Of a stretch of DNA of 64,000 nt, positions 49,829 through 58,058 are shown piece by piece. Source of the DNA: Actinophytocola sp049647105 (GTDB lineage: Bacteria; Actinomycetota; Actinomycetes; Mycobacteriales; Pseudonocardiaceae); NCBI RefSeq assembly GCF_049647105.1, contig NZ_JBARWZ010000147.1, positions 1 to 64,000 on the forward strand, given 5' to 3'. The translations under genes were made by a program, and so were the position numbers. The notes under the pieces are model-generated. The model was not told the origin of the DNA. It saw only the letters and a list, made by a program, of their open reading frames with translations, and did no database searches. How positions within the stretch are numbered: the stretch's first letter is position 1; every line of letters begins with the position of its first letter.

Positions 49829-52396
49829 TCAGGACGCGGTCGCCATGGCCCTCTTCTCCACAGTGGACGGACGAGCCGGCTGCTCCGGCACGGCGCCGCC
49901 CGCCTTCGGGGTGAACGTGCGAAGGCGCAGGCTGTTGGACACCACGAACACCGAGCTGCCCGCCATGATCAAACCGGCCAGCATGGGGTTGAGCAGCCCA
50001 CCCGCCGCGAGCGGGATCGCCGCGACGTTGTAGGCGAACGCCCAGAACAGGTTGGACTTGATCGTGCCGAGCGTGCGGCGGGACAGGCGGATCGCGTCCG
50101 CGACCACCCGCAGGTCACCGCGCACCAGCGTCAGGTCGGCCGCCTCGATGGCGACGTCGGTGCCGGTGCCCATCGCCATGCCAAGGTCGGCCTGCGCGAG
50201 CGCGGCGGCGTCGTTGACCCCGTCGCCGACCATCGCGACCACGCGGCCTTCCGCCTGCAGTCGCTTGATCTCGTCCACCTTGCCGGCAGGCAGCACCTCG
50301 GCGATCACCTCGGTGATGCCGACCTCGGCGGCGACCGTCTTCGCGACGGCCTCGTTGTCGCCGGTCAGCAGGACCGGGGTGAGCCCGAGCGCACGCAGTT
50401 CCCGGATCGCCGCCACACTGGTCGACTTGACGGTGTCGGACACGACGAGCAGTCCGCGCACCGCGCCGTCCCAGCCGACCACGACGGACGTCCGGCCCTC
50501 GGCGGCGGCCGTGTCCCGCGCCGCGACGAGTTCGGCTGGCAGATCACCGGCGAGCGCGGCCCTGCCGACGACCACCTGGTGGCCGTCCACCGTGCCCCGC
50601 ACGCCGAGCCCGGCCTCGTTGCCGAAGTCCTCGGCCCCGGGCAGGTCACCGACCTTCTCGCGGGCACCGGCCGCGATGGCGCGGGCGATCGGGTGCTCGG
50701 AAGCGTTCTCCAGCCCACCAGCGAGCCGCAGCAGGTCATCGGCGTCGACACCGTCGGCCGGCACGACGTCCACGAGGGCCATCTCGCCGGTGGTGACGGT
50801 GCCGGTCTTGTCCAGCACCACGGTGTCCACCTTGCGCGTGGACTCCAGCACCTGCGGCCCCTTGATGAGGATGCCGAGCTGCGCGCCGCGGCCGGTGCCG
50901 ACGAGCAGAGCCGTCGGCGTGGCGAGGCCGAGTGCGCACGGACACGCGATGATGAGCACGGCGACCGCGGCGGTGAACGCCGCCGTCGAGGTCTCACCGG
51001 CGCCGAACCAGTAGCCGAGTGTGGCGAGCGCGAGCCCGATGACGCCGGGCACGAACACCGCGGACACCTGGTCGGCGAGCCGCTGGACCTTCGCCTTCCC
51101 GTTCTGCGCGTCCTCGACCAGCCGCGCCATCTGGGCGAGCTGGGTGTCCGTGCCGACCCGGGTCGCGCGGACGACGAGCCGCCCGCCGACGTTGACCGTC
51201 GCGCCGACGACCTCGTCGCCGTTACCCACCTCGACGGGTACCGACTCGCCGGTGAGCATGCTCGCGTCGACCGCGGAGGAGCCCTCCTCGACCACACCGT
51301 CGGTCGCGACCTTCTCACCGGGCCGCACCACGAACCGGTCGCCGACGGTGAGGTCGGTGACCGGGATGGTCACCTCGCCACCGTCACGCAACACCGCGAC
51401 GTCCTTGGCGCCCAGGGAGAGCAGCGCCCGCAGCGCGGCGCCGGAGCGCCGCTTGGCCCGTGCCTCGAAGTACCGTCCACAGAGGATGAACAACGTCACC
51501 CCGGCGGCCACCTCGAGGTACATGTTGGATTCGCCCGCGGTTCGCTCGATGGCGATGCGGAACGGGTGCTTCATGCCCGGCATGCCCGCCTCGCCGCGGA
51601 ACAACGTCCACAGCGACCACAGGAACGCGGAGATGGTACCGACCGAGATCAACGTGTCCATCGTGGCGGCGCCGTGGCGCAGGTTGGCGAACGCGGCCTT
51701 GTGGAACGGGAAGGCACCCCACACGACCACGGGCCCGGTCAGCGCGAGACAGGCCCACTGCCAGTAGTTGAACTGGAAGAGCGGGAACATCGACATCGCG
51801 ACGACCGGCACGGTCAGGATCGCGACGATGATCACCCGGTTGCGTGCTGACCGCAGCGCGATGTCGTGCTCGTCCACCTCGGGCGTGAGGTCCACCGCCT
51901 CGGACGCGGCCGGTGCCGGCCGTGCTGGCGGCGTCGCCGTGTAGCCGATCTCCTCGATGGCCGCCACGATGTCGGCCACCTGCACCGACGGCGAGTGCGA
52001 GACCTTCGCCTTCTCGGTGGCGTAGTTGACCGTCGCCTCGACCCCGTCGATCTCGTTAAGGTGGTTCTCCACCCGCGCCGCACACGACGCGCACGTCATC
52101 CCGCCGATGACCAGCTCGACCTGCCCGGAAGAGACGGGTGCCTGCGCCGGCTTCGGCGCCGCCTTCGGTACGGGCCTGGCGACGGGCTTCGCGGTGTAGC
52201 CGATCTCCTCGATCGCCGCGACCACGTCGGCCACCCGCACCGACGGCGAGTGCGTCACCTTCGCCTTCTCGGTGGCGTAGTTGACCGTCGCCTCGACCCC
52301 GTCGATCTCGTTCAGGTGGTTCTCCACGCGCGCCGCACACGACGCGCAGGTCATCCCGCCGATGACCAGCTCGAACTGGTCAGCCTCCGTGGCCAT
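49829..52396 (-). CDS. copA: Copper-type P1B ATPase with two HMA domains
   Basis: This is a heavy-metal transporting ATPase of 855 residues. Two N-terminal metal-binding domains (about 8-75 and 90-158), each with GMTCASCAARVE, differ by only about five residues. Eight membrane helices follow, with the ion-site motif CPC in IACPCALGLATP, the phosphorylation site DKTGTVTTGE, the HP motif in NASEHPIARA and the GDGVNDAAAL hinge. The motifs indicate Cu(I), most simply export for detoxification. ATG 52396 has GGAGGGG seven bases upstream and overlaps the previous gene by 17 bases, so the two are coupled. Confidence 0.93.
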   Translation of the reverse strand: MATEADQFELVIGGMTCASCAARVENHLNEIDGVEATVNYATEKAKVTHSPSVRVADVVAAIEEIGYTAKPVARPVPKAAPKPAQAPVSSGQVELVIGGMTCASCAARVENHLNEIDGVEATVNYATEKAKVSHSPSVQVADIVAAIEEIGYTATPPARPAPAASEAVDLTPEVDEHDIALRSARNRVIIVAILTVPVVAMSMFPLFQFNYWQWACLALTGPVVVWGAFPFHKAAFANLRHGAATMDTLISVGTISAFLWSLWTLFRGEAGMPGMKHPFRIAIERTAGESNMYLEVAAGVTLFILCGRYFEARAKRRSGAALRALLSLGAKDVAVLRDGGEVTIPVTDLTVGDRFVVRPGEKVATDGVVEEGSSAVDASMLTGESVPVEVGNGDEVVGATVNVGGRLVVRATRVGTDTQLAQMARLVEDAQNGKAKVQRLADQVSAVFVPGVIGLALATLGYWFGAGETSTAAFTAAVAVLIIACPCALGLATPTALLVGTGRGAQLGILIKGPQVLESTRKVDTVVLDKTGTVTTGEMALVDVVPADGVDADDLLRLAGGLENASEHPIARAIAAGAREKVGDLPGAEDFGNEAGLGVRGTVDGHQVVVGRAALAGDLPAELVAARDTAAAEGRTSVVVGWDGAVRGLLVVSDTVKSTSVAAIRELRALGLTPVLLTGDNEAVAKTVAAEVGITEVIAEVLPAGKVDEIKRLQAEGRVVAMVGDGVNDAAALAQADLGMAMGTGTDVAIEAADLTLVRGDLRVVADAIRLSRRTLGTIKSNLFWAFAYNVAAIPLAAGGLLNPMLAGLIMAGSSVFVVSNSLRLRTFTPKAGGAVPEQPARPSTVEKRAMATAS

Positions 52397-53384
52397 GAGT
52401 AGCCCCTCCCGTGCTTCCGCCGCCGCTGCTCGGGCCACCCGGCGCCGCGCTGTTGCCACCCGACAGGTTGATGGCCTTGGCCTGCTCGAACACCTCGGGC
52501 GTCAAGCCGTGCGGGGGCGGGTTCGGGCCCTCGACGTTGACCGTGAACTCGGCGGTGCGGACCTTGCCCTGGTGCTGGAAGTCCAGGAACAGTCGGTAGG
52601 GGCCGTACGACGGCGCGGTGGCGTAGAAGTCGACCGTCGGGCCCGGTGCCGTCTTCCCGTCGCCGGGCGAGCCGTCCGGGTGGACGTGGATGTAGGCCAT
52701 GTCGCCACCACGCAGCATCACCAGGTGGCCGTACGCGGCCAGGTACGGCTCGAGGTCGGTGACGGGCTTGCCGTTCTTCGACACGTGCATCGTCAGCTTG
52801 GCGTCCGCGCCCGGCTTGAGCTTGCCGCTCAGCGTCACCGTGTAGCCGTCGACCGTCGCGGTGTTCGACGGCGCGGGCAGCGCCTTGGGTGCGTAGTTGC
52901 CCGCCACGTTGATGTCCATGCCGAGCGTGGTGTTGTGGATACCCCAGCCGGGGAAGAAGTCCGCGAAGATCCGGTATGTCCCGGCCTCGGGGAAGGTCAC
53001 CGGGATCCGCCAGGTGCCGTCCGCGCCCATGTTCGGGTGGATGTGCTGGAACCCGGAGAGGTCGCTCCGCGCGATGACCAGGTGCAGCAGCTTGTCGTGC
53101 TGCGCCTTGTACTGCATCAGCGGCGTGCCCTCACGTTCCTGGATCTGGAAGGCGAGGATCTGCTCCTCGCCTGCCTTCCAGTTCTCGTTGAGCACCTGAA
53201 TCGTCAGGCTCTCCTCGGAGACCATGAGGCCACCAGGGCCATGCTCCTCCGCGGCGGGAGCTGCGACGGGCGCGGCGGCCGCCTCGGTGGGCGGCGGACC
53301 CACGATGCGACCGACCACGTAGGCGCTCGTGAACACCAGTATCAGGGCAACGACAAAGGCCCCGAGCTTGGTCAGCGTTTTCAT
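52380..53384 (-). CDS. Membrane-anchored His-rich extracytoplasmic protein, metal-linked
   Basis: This is a protein of 334 residues with one N-terminal membrane anchor or signal (LGAFVVALILVFTSAYVV), then two beta-rich halves containing histidine/methionine-rich stretches: HDKLLHLVIARSDLSGFQHI, and later DMAYIHVHPDG. The tail is Gly/Ser/His-rich (GGATHGHGG). I do not know a characterised family; such proteins commonly adjoin copper ATPase genes. The histidines suggest metal binding outside the membrane. It is upstream of and overlaps the ATPase gene by 17 bases. ATG 53384. Confidence 0.8.
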   Translation of the reverse strand: MKTLTKLGAFVVALILVFTSAYVVGRIVGPPPTEAAAAPVAAPAAEEHGPGGLMVSEESLTIQVLNENWKAGEEQILAFQIQEREGTPLMQYKAQHDKLLHLVIARSDLSGFQHIHPNMGADGTWRIPVTFPEAGTYRIFADFFPGWGIHNTTLGMDINVAGNYAPKALPAPSNTATVDGYTVTLSGKLKPGADAKLTMHVSKNGKPVTDLEPYLAAYGHLVMLRGGDMAYIHVHPDGSPGDGKTAPGPTVDFYATAPSYGPYRLFLDFQHQGKVRTAEFTVNVEGPNPPPHGLTPEVFEQAKAINLSGGNSAAPGGPSSGGGSTGGATHGHGG

Positions 53385-53431
53385 CAGAACCGTCCTATGT
53401 GGACAACAGGCAACCGGAATTGACCAGAACG

Positions 53432-53450
53432 GTACGCAGGGGAGGTATAC
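53432..53450. promoter_or_regulatory. CsoR-like GC-rich dyad upstream of the copper genes
   Basis: GTACGCAGGGGAGGTATAC has GTA/TAC ends around a G-run, reminiscent of copper-sensing CsoR operators (TATACCCC-type). The match is partial, and no csoR gene is in the window. It lies about 50 bases before the start of the copper ATPase operon. Confidence 0.3.
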
Positions 53451-53565
53451 GAGGTCCACGCCGAACGGGGCCGCTACAGACCGATTCGAGAAAAGGAAGA
53501 CCGCTCTCCAGCAGTGAATTACCGGACACTGCGCATCCACTGGGTGTGCGGTTACCATCGGCCTC

Positions 53566-54405
53566 ATGGCAGAGGCTCGCGGACGCAGGAACCCCAGACC
53601 GAAGCTCGCACAGGTGTCCCGTGTGGAGCGGCTCACACCGCACATGACCCGGGTGGTGCTGGGCGGCGACGGTCTCGCCGAGTTCACCGTGGGCGGGTTC
53701 ACCGACCACTACGTCAAGCTACTGTTCCCGCCGGAGGGTGTCACCTACCCCGAGCCGTTCGACATGCGGTGGATCCGGGAGGAGCTGCCGAGGGAGCAGT
53801 GGCCGAGGATGCGCACCTACACCGTGCGCCGGTGGGACGCCGAGACCCGCGAGCTGGCCATCGACGTGGTCCACCATGGCGACGAGGGCATCGCGGGCCC
53901 GTGGGCGGCCCGGGTCCGGCCGGGTGACGAGATCCGGTTCAACGGCCCGGGCGGCGGCTACGCACCGTCCGCAGCCGCCGACTGGCACCTGCTGGCCGGC
54001 GACGAGAGCGCACTCCCCGCGATCGCCGCGACACTGGAGAACCTGCCCCCGGAGGCCCGCGCGCACGCGTTCATCGAGGTCAGCGCCCCCGACGAGGAGC
54101 AGAAGCTCGCACCGTCGTCGGGTGAGGCCACGATCACCTGGCTGCACCGCGGCGGCGCCCCCGTCGGCGAGGCACTGGTCCGCGCGATCACCGACCTGGA
54201 CTTCCCACCCGGCGAGGTCCAGGCCTTCGTCCACGGCGAGGCGACCTTCGTCAAGGAGCTGCGCAGGCTCCTCCTGGTCGAGCGCGCCATCCCCCGCGAC
54301 CGCGTGTCGATCTCCGGCTACTGGCGCATCGGCCACGACGAGGACCGCTGGCAGGCAACCAAGCAGGACTGGAACCGCCAGGTAGAAGCAGAACAAACCC
54401 CCTGA
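53566..54405 (+). CDS. Siderophore-interacting protein (SIP/ViuB family flavin reductase)
   Basis: This is a protein of 279 residues that binds FAD and NAD(P)H and releases iron from ferric siderophores by reduction. It has the FAD-binding pattern PRMRTYTVRRWD, the FNGPGGGY segment, GDESALPAI and the C-terminal SGYWRIGHDEDRW. ATG 53566. It is divergent from the copper genes. Here it could reduce metal from the metallophore brought in by the FecBCD-like importer, but the family is common and usually linked to iron. Confidence 0.92.
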   Translation: MAEARGRRNPRPKLAQVSRVERLTPHMTRVVLGGDGLAEFTVGGFTDHYVKLLFPPEGVTYPEPFDMRWIREELPREQWPRMRTYTVRRWDAETRELAIDVVHHGDEGIAGPWAARVRPGDEIRFNGPGGGYAPSAAADWHLLAGDESALPAIAATLENLPPEARAHAFIEVSAPDEEQKLAPSSGEATITWLHRGGAPVGEALVRAITDLDFPPGEVQAFVHGEATFVKELRRLLLVERAIPRDRVSISGYWRIGHDEDRWQATKQDWNRQVEAEQTP

Positions 54406-54506
54406 GAACCCGCGACACCACAAACGGCCGCGCTCATGCGCGACACCACCAGACCGCGAAGGCGCGCCCCTATCGTCCGGAAGGAGCCAGCGCGAGGAGG
54501 ATTCCG

Positions 54507-55433
54507 GTGCGTGAACGTGTCGTGTGGTGTGTGTCGGTCCTGATCTGCCTCGGTGCACTGGTCGCGAACCCGGCCACGCGTGCCTTCGCCCTCTGGAACG
54601 TGCTCGTCCAGGTGGCGATCTTCGTACCGTCGGCGTGCATCCCGGCATGGCGGACGAACCGGATGTCCTATGTGGACTTCGCATGGCCTGCCGGCATACT
54701 GGCGCTGGGCGTACAGGGTTTCATCTTCGCCGAGGAGCTGACCCCGCTGACGATCGCGGCGGCAAGCATGTTCACGGTGGCCGGGCTGCGCCTGATGTAC
54801 TGGGGCTACCTGGTCATGAAGCCGGGCTGGCTCAAGGAGGAGTTCCCCCGCTACCAGTACCAGCGCCTGGTCTGGGAAAAGGCAGGCCTGAAGAGCGACC
54901 GCCTCTCACTGCAGTACGAAATCAGCGTCCAGGCCACCGCCAACATGTCCTACTTCGCGCTCCCGTCGATCGTCATCGCCACCAACCCGCGCGGCGGGCT
55001 GCACCCGGTGGAGATCGCGGCGATCGCGGTGTGGCTGGCGGCCTACCTCTACGAGTCGGTCGCGGACCTGCAGAAGAGCCGGTTCCTTGGCGGCTACGCG
55101 AGTGACAGCAAGGACGTGTGCGACACCGGCCTGTGGCGGTACAGCAGGCACCCCAACTACTTCGGCCAGTGGGTGCAGTGGTGCGCCGCCGTGCTCCTCG
55201 CGGTGCCGTCGGTGATCGCCCTCTGGGACCGGTCGCCAGTGGTCTCCTGGGTGCTGATCGCGGTCGGGCTGCTGTTCCTGGTGAAGGCCATCTACACGGT
55301 GATGGTGGACTACTCCGGCGCCGTCCCCGCCGAGCACTACAGCGTGCTCAAGCGGCCCGGCTACCGGCAGTACCAGGCCGAGGTGAACCGGTTCTTCCCC
55401 GGCCCGCGCAAGAAGCAGCCCGCCGTCGCCTGA
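54507..55433 (+). CDS. DUF1295 / steroid-reductase-like membrane protein
   Basis: This is a protein of 308 residues with about seven helices and the family motif GLWRYSRHPNYFGQW near residue 210. The family is related to isoprenylcysteine methyltransferases and steroid 5-alpha reductases, but substrates of the bacterial members are mostly unknown. GTG 54507 has GCGAGGAGG upstream. It is convergent with the PfpI gene. Confidence 0.88.
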   Translation: MRERVVWCVSVLICLGALVANPATRAFALWNVLVQVAIFVPSACIPAWRTNRMSYVDFAWPAGILALGVQGFIFAEELTPLTIAAASMFTVAGLRLMYWGYLVMKPGWLKEEFPRYQYQRLVWEKAGLKSDRLSLQYEISVQATANMSYFALPSIVIATNPRGGLHPVEIAAIAVWLAAYLYESVADLQKSRFLGGYASDSKDVCDTGLWRYSRHPNYFGQWVQWCAAVLLAVPSVIALWDRSPVVSWVLIAVGLLFLVKAIYTVMVDYSGAVPAEHYSVLKRPGYRQYQAEVNRFFPGPRKKQPAVA

Positions 55434-55437
55434 CCGG

Positions 55438-56079
55438 TCAGATCTCCTGGAGGAAGAACCGGCTGTTCTCCCTCATCGAGGTGACCATCGGCTGTGGCGC
55501 CTTGCCGGGCGAACCGGTGTCGTGCGGCGGCTGGGGGTCGTACTCGAGCCCGAGCTGGATCGCCTGCGCCGCCGTGTTCCCGGCGACGCGGTCGATCAGC
55601 GCGAGCGCCATGTCGATACCGGCGGAGACCCCGGCGGCGGTGACGTACTTGCCGTCGAACACCACCCGCTCCTCGACCGCATCGACACCGAACGCGGCCA
55701 GCTGGTCCTGGGCGAGCCAGTGCGTGGTGGCCCTGCGGCCCTTGAGCAACCCGGCGGCGGCGAGCACGAGCGAGCCGGTGCACACCGACGTGGTCCACGT
55801 GCTGGTCTCGTCGACCGCACGCAGCCACGACAGGACCTCGTCGTCGGTCATCAGCTCGACCTGCCCCGGCCCGCCGGGGACGAGCAGGATGTCGGTCTCC
55901 CGCACGTCGTCCAGCGCGGCGTCGGCGACCAGCCCGAGGGTGCCCTGCCCGGCCCGCACCTCACCCTTCCGCTTGCCGACGAACACCACCTCGGCGTTCT
56001 CCGAGTACCGCAGGACCTCGTACGGTCCGATGGCGTCCAACGCGGCCATCCGGTCGAAGAGCAGGATCGCGATGCGCAT
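55438..56079 (-). CDS. DJ-1/PfpI family protein, isonitrile-hydratase type
   Basis: This is a protein of 213 residues. The nucleophile cysteine lies in SVCTGSLVLAAAGLLKGRRA and the general acid region in DAIGPYEVL. VPGGPGQVELMTDDEVL, AGIDMALALID and LGLEYDPQPPHDTGSP are typical of the branch that contains characterised isonitrile hydratase (R-NC to N-formamide). That branch is widespread and most members are untested. Placement 7 kb from an isonitrile operon makes a role in detoxifying or recycling the isonitrile attractive. ATG 56079 has GGAG eight bases upstream. Confidence 0.85.
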   Translation of the reverse strand: MRIAILLFDRMAALDAIGPYEVLRYSENAEVVFVGKRKGEVRAGQGTLGLVADAALDDVRETDILLVPGGPGQVELMTDDEVLSWLRAVDETSTWTTSVCTGSLVLAAAGLLKGRRATTHWLAQDQLAAFGVDAVEERVVFDGKYVTAAGVSAGIDMALALIDRVAGNTAAQAIQLGLEYDPQPPHDTGSPGKAPQPMVTSMRENSRFFLQEI

Positions 56080-56116
56080 GCGGTTTCTCCACTGATCGTC
56101 GGAACGCGCCCTCACT

Positions 56117-56749
56117 TCACATTAGTCGGCGCGATGGCGAGGACAAGGCCGCGAACCAGGGGTTCCGCTGCTCGTCCAGCTCTTCGGCCACCAGCCGCCG
56201 GTACCGCAGGGCGGTGACTCCGGCGGCACGCGCGGCGGCGAGGTCGGGGCCGGTGCTACCGACGAACACGCACTCCTCGTCCCGGACGGCCGCCGCCACG
56301 AGGTCCGGGGCGGGCGGCAACTCGGCGCCGGGCCCGGTGCGGGCGGCGAGATGGCGGATGTGCTGGTCCAGCCCGTGCATCACCAGGAAGGAGCGGACGG
56401 CGTCCACGTGCAGGCCGCTGACCACCGTCAACCTGGCGCCCGCGGCGGCCAAGGTTGCCAGCGCGGCGTGGAGACCGTCCGCGACCCGGGCACCACCGGT
56501 CAGCTCGAACTCCACGCGGCGCAGGTGTGCGTACAGCGCGCGTTCGGTCGCCGGACCAACCGTCGCGGCGTAGGCGATCACGGCGAACGGGTCACCGGTT
56601 CTCGCTACCCGCCTCGGTAGCTCCGCCTCCGCGAGCAGCGTGCGGAGCCGGTCCGCGACCGCAACCGACGGCAGCTCGGCCACCGGCCCGTCGAAGGCGA
56701 GTAGCACGTGGTCGCATTCGGTCAGTTGTTCCTCGGCCGTCAATGGCAC
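56117..56749 (-). CDS. HAD-like protein lacking the nucleophile aspartate
   Basis: This is a protein of 210 residues with a haloacid dehalogenase-like layout: HVLLAFDGPVAELP (motif I), LTVVSGLH (motif II) and CVFVGSTGPDLAAARAAGVT (motif IV region). Related actinobacterial proteins read LLDFDGP at motif I; here the first Asp, the nucleophile, is Ala, so phosphatase activity is doubtful. GTG 56749 lies ten bases after the ARMT1-like gene. Confidence 0.72.
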   Translation of the reverse strand: MPLTAEEQLTECDHVLLAFDGPVAELPSVAVADRLRTLLAEAELPRRVARTGDPFAVIAYAATVGPATERALYAHLRRVEFELTGGARVADGLHAALATLAAAGARLTVVSGLHVDAVRSFLVMHGLDQHIRHLAARTGPGAELPPAPDLVAAAVRDEECVFVGSTGPDLAAARAAGVTALRYRRLVAEELDEQRNPWFAALSSPSRRLM

Positions 56750-56758
56750 CCCCCAGGC

Positions 56759-57841
56759 TCAGCGCACGTGGATCACCGCGTGCGCACCGTTGCTCCGCCA
56801 CTGCTCACCGGACGCGTCCAGCCGGATCACCATGTCGGCCGGTAGGCCGACCGCGACGTCGCACTTCATCGTGCGCAGCGCCGCGACCCGGCCCGGGAAG
56901 TACGCCGTGGTCACCTCGAACGGAGTCGTCGGCGCCCACTGCCGGTCACCGACGAGGCGGCGGTAGTTCAGGTCGCCCTTCATGATCGTGACGGTCGCCG
57001 AAGCGAAGTCCTCGGCCAGGTCGGCCGGCATGTGGTGGTAGGACCACGGCGCGCACGAGAACGGGTGCGCACGTACGTCGAGGCGCCCGTCGCGCATGGC
57101 CCGGGTGAGGCGGTGTCCCGCGACCGCGACCGGGCCGTCGGTGAGCTTGCGCAGCGCGGCGACCACGTCATGGAGCAGCGCGTCGGAGACGTAGTACGGG
57201 TACGGCTTGACGTGCAGCACGACGCGCGCCGCCCGGCCCGTGGCGAGGAGGCGGTCGATGAGCAGCAGGTCCGGCACCAGCTCGCGGGCCGAGTTGTCGG
57301 CCACGACGCACACCGTGCCCGCGTTTGCCAGCAGTGACCACAGCAGCGGGCTCTGGTCCACCAGCAGTGCCCCGGCCCCGTCCGCCTGCCCGGCCGACAG
57401 GCGGAACCCGAGGTCGGCGCGGTTGCCCCACAGGGACGCGGTCAGCAGCGCGTCGTCGTCGGTCCGCGTGGCGAACGCGGCCAGATCCTCGGCGAACTCC
57501 GGCGTGCGCAGTTCCGCCGACTTGACCGGCTCGAAGGGGTCGACGCCATGCCACGGTCCGGGCGCGAAGTAGCCGACCGCGTCGAGGAGCTTGCGGTAGA
57601 AGCAGCTTTCGGCCCACAGGAACGGCACGTCGTACCAGGAGCGGCCCGCGTGCTCCTCCCAGCCGGGCAGCGGGCGGATCTCGCCGGTGATCTCCTCCGC
57701 CAGCTCGTCCAGCGCCCAGCCGGTCTTCCTCGGGTAGGGCAGCCCGTCCCGCACCTGCGCGATCAGCTTGGGATGCCGGTCGTGCAGCACTCCCCACGCG
57801 AACGAGCCGGGCGGGTTGCCGGTGATCTCGGCCGCGGTCAC
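56759..57841 (-). CDS. ARMT1/DUF89-like damage-control phosphatase
   Basis: This is a protein of 360 residues. GSFAWGVLHDRHPKLIAQVR near the start, WGNRADLGFRLS, then VCVVADNSARELVPDLLLID with the metal-site Asp and Asn, HVKPYPYYVSDALLHD and KGDLNYRRLVGD are the DUF89 metal-dependent phosphatase pattern. GTG 57841 has GAGGAG six bases upstream. The frame stays open to GTG 57952 and would add a P-loop fragment (VLVGLQASGKSTFFAQ) that looks like the remnant of a separate kinase gene. Substrates are probably damaged sugar phosphates or similar metabolites; this is a family-level inference. Confidence 0.85.
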   Translation of the reverse strand: MTAAEITGNPPGSFAWGVLHDRHPKLIAQVRDGLPYPRKTGWALDELAEEITGEIRPLPGWEEHAGRSWYDVPFLWAESCFYRKLLDAVGYFAPGPWHGVDPFEPVKSAELRTPEFAEDLAAFATRTDDDALLTASLWGNRADLGFRLSAGQADGAGALLVDQSPLLWSLLANAGTVCVVADNSARELVPDLLLIDRLLATGRAARVVLHVKPYPYYVSDALLHDVVAALRKLTDGPVAVAGHRLTRAMRDGRLDVRAHPFSCAPWSYHHMPADLAEDFASATVTIMKGDLNYRRLVGDRQWAPTTPFEVTTAYFPGRVAALRTMKCDVAVGLPADMVIRLDASGEQWRSNGAHAVIHVR

Positions 57842-58058
57842 AGCACGCTCCTCACGTAGTCCCGGTACGCGTCCTTCATCGGCCAGCCGCTGCGCGAAGA
57901 ACGTCGACTTCCCCGACGCCTGCAGACCGACCAGCACCACCACCTCACGCACGTCACCACCGTAGGTCGCGGAGTTCGTTGGCACGACGTGGTTTCGAGT
58001 GATCTTCGAACGGTGACAACGTGGTGACAACTGGTGATCATCGGCATAGGGTGGAGAG

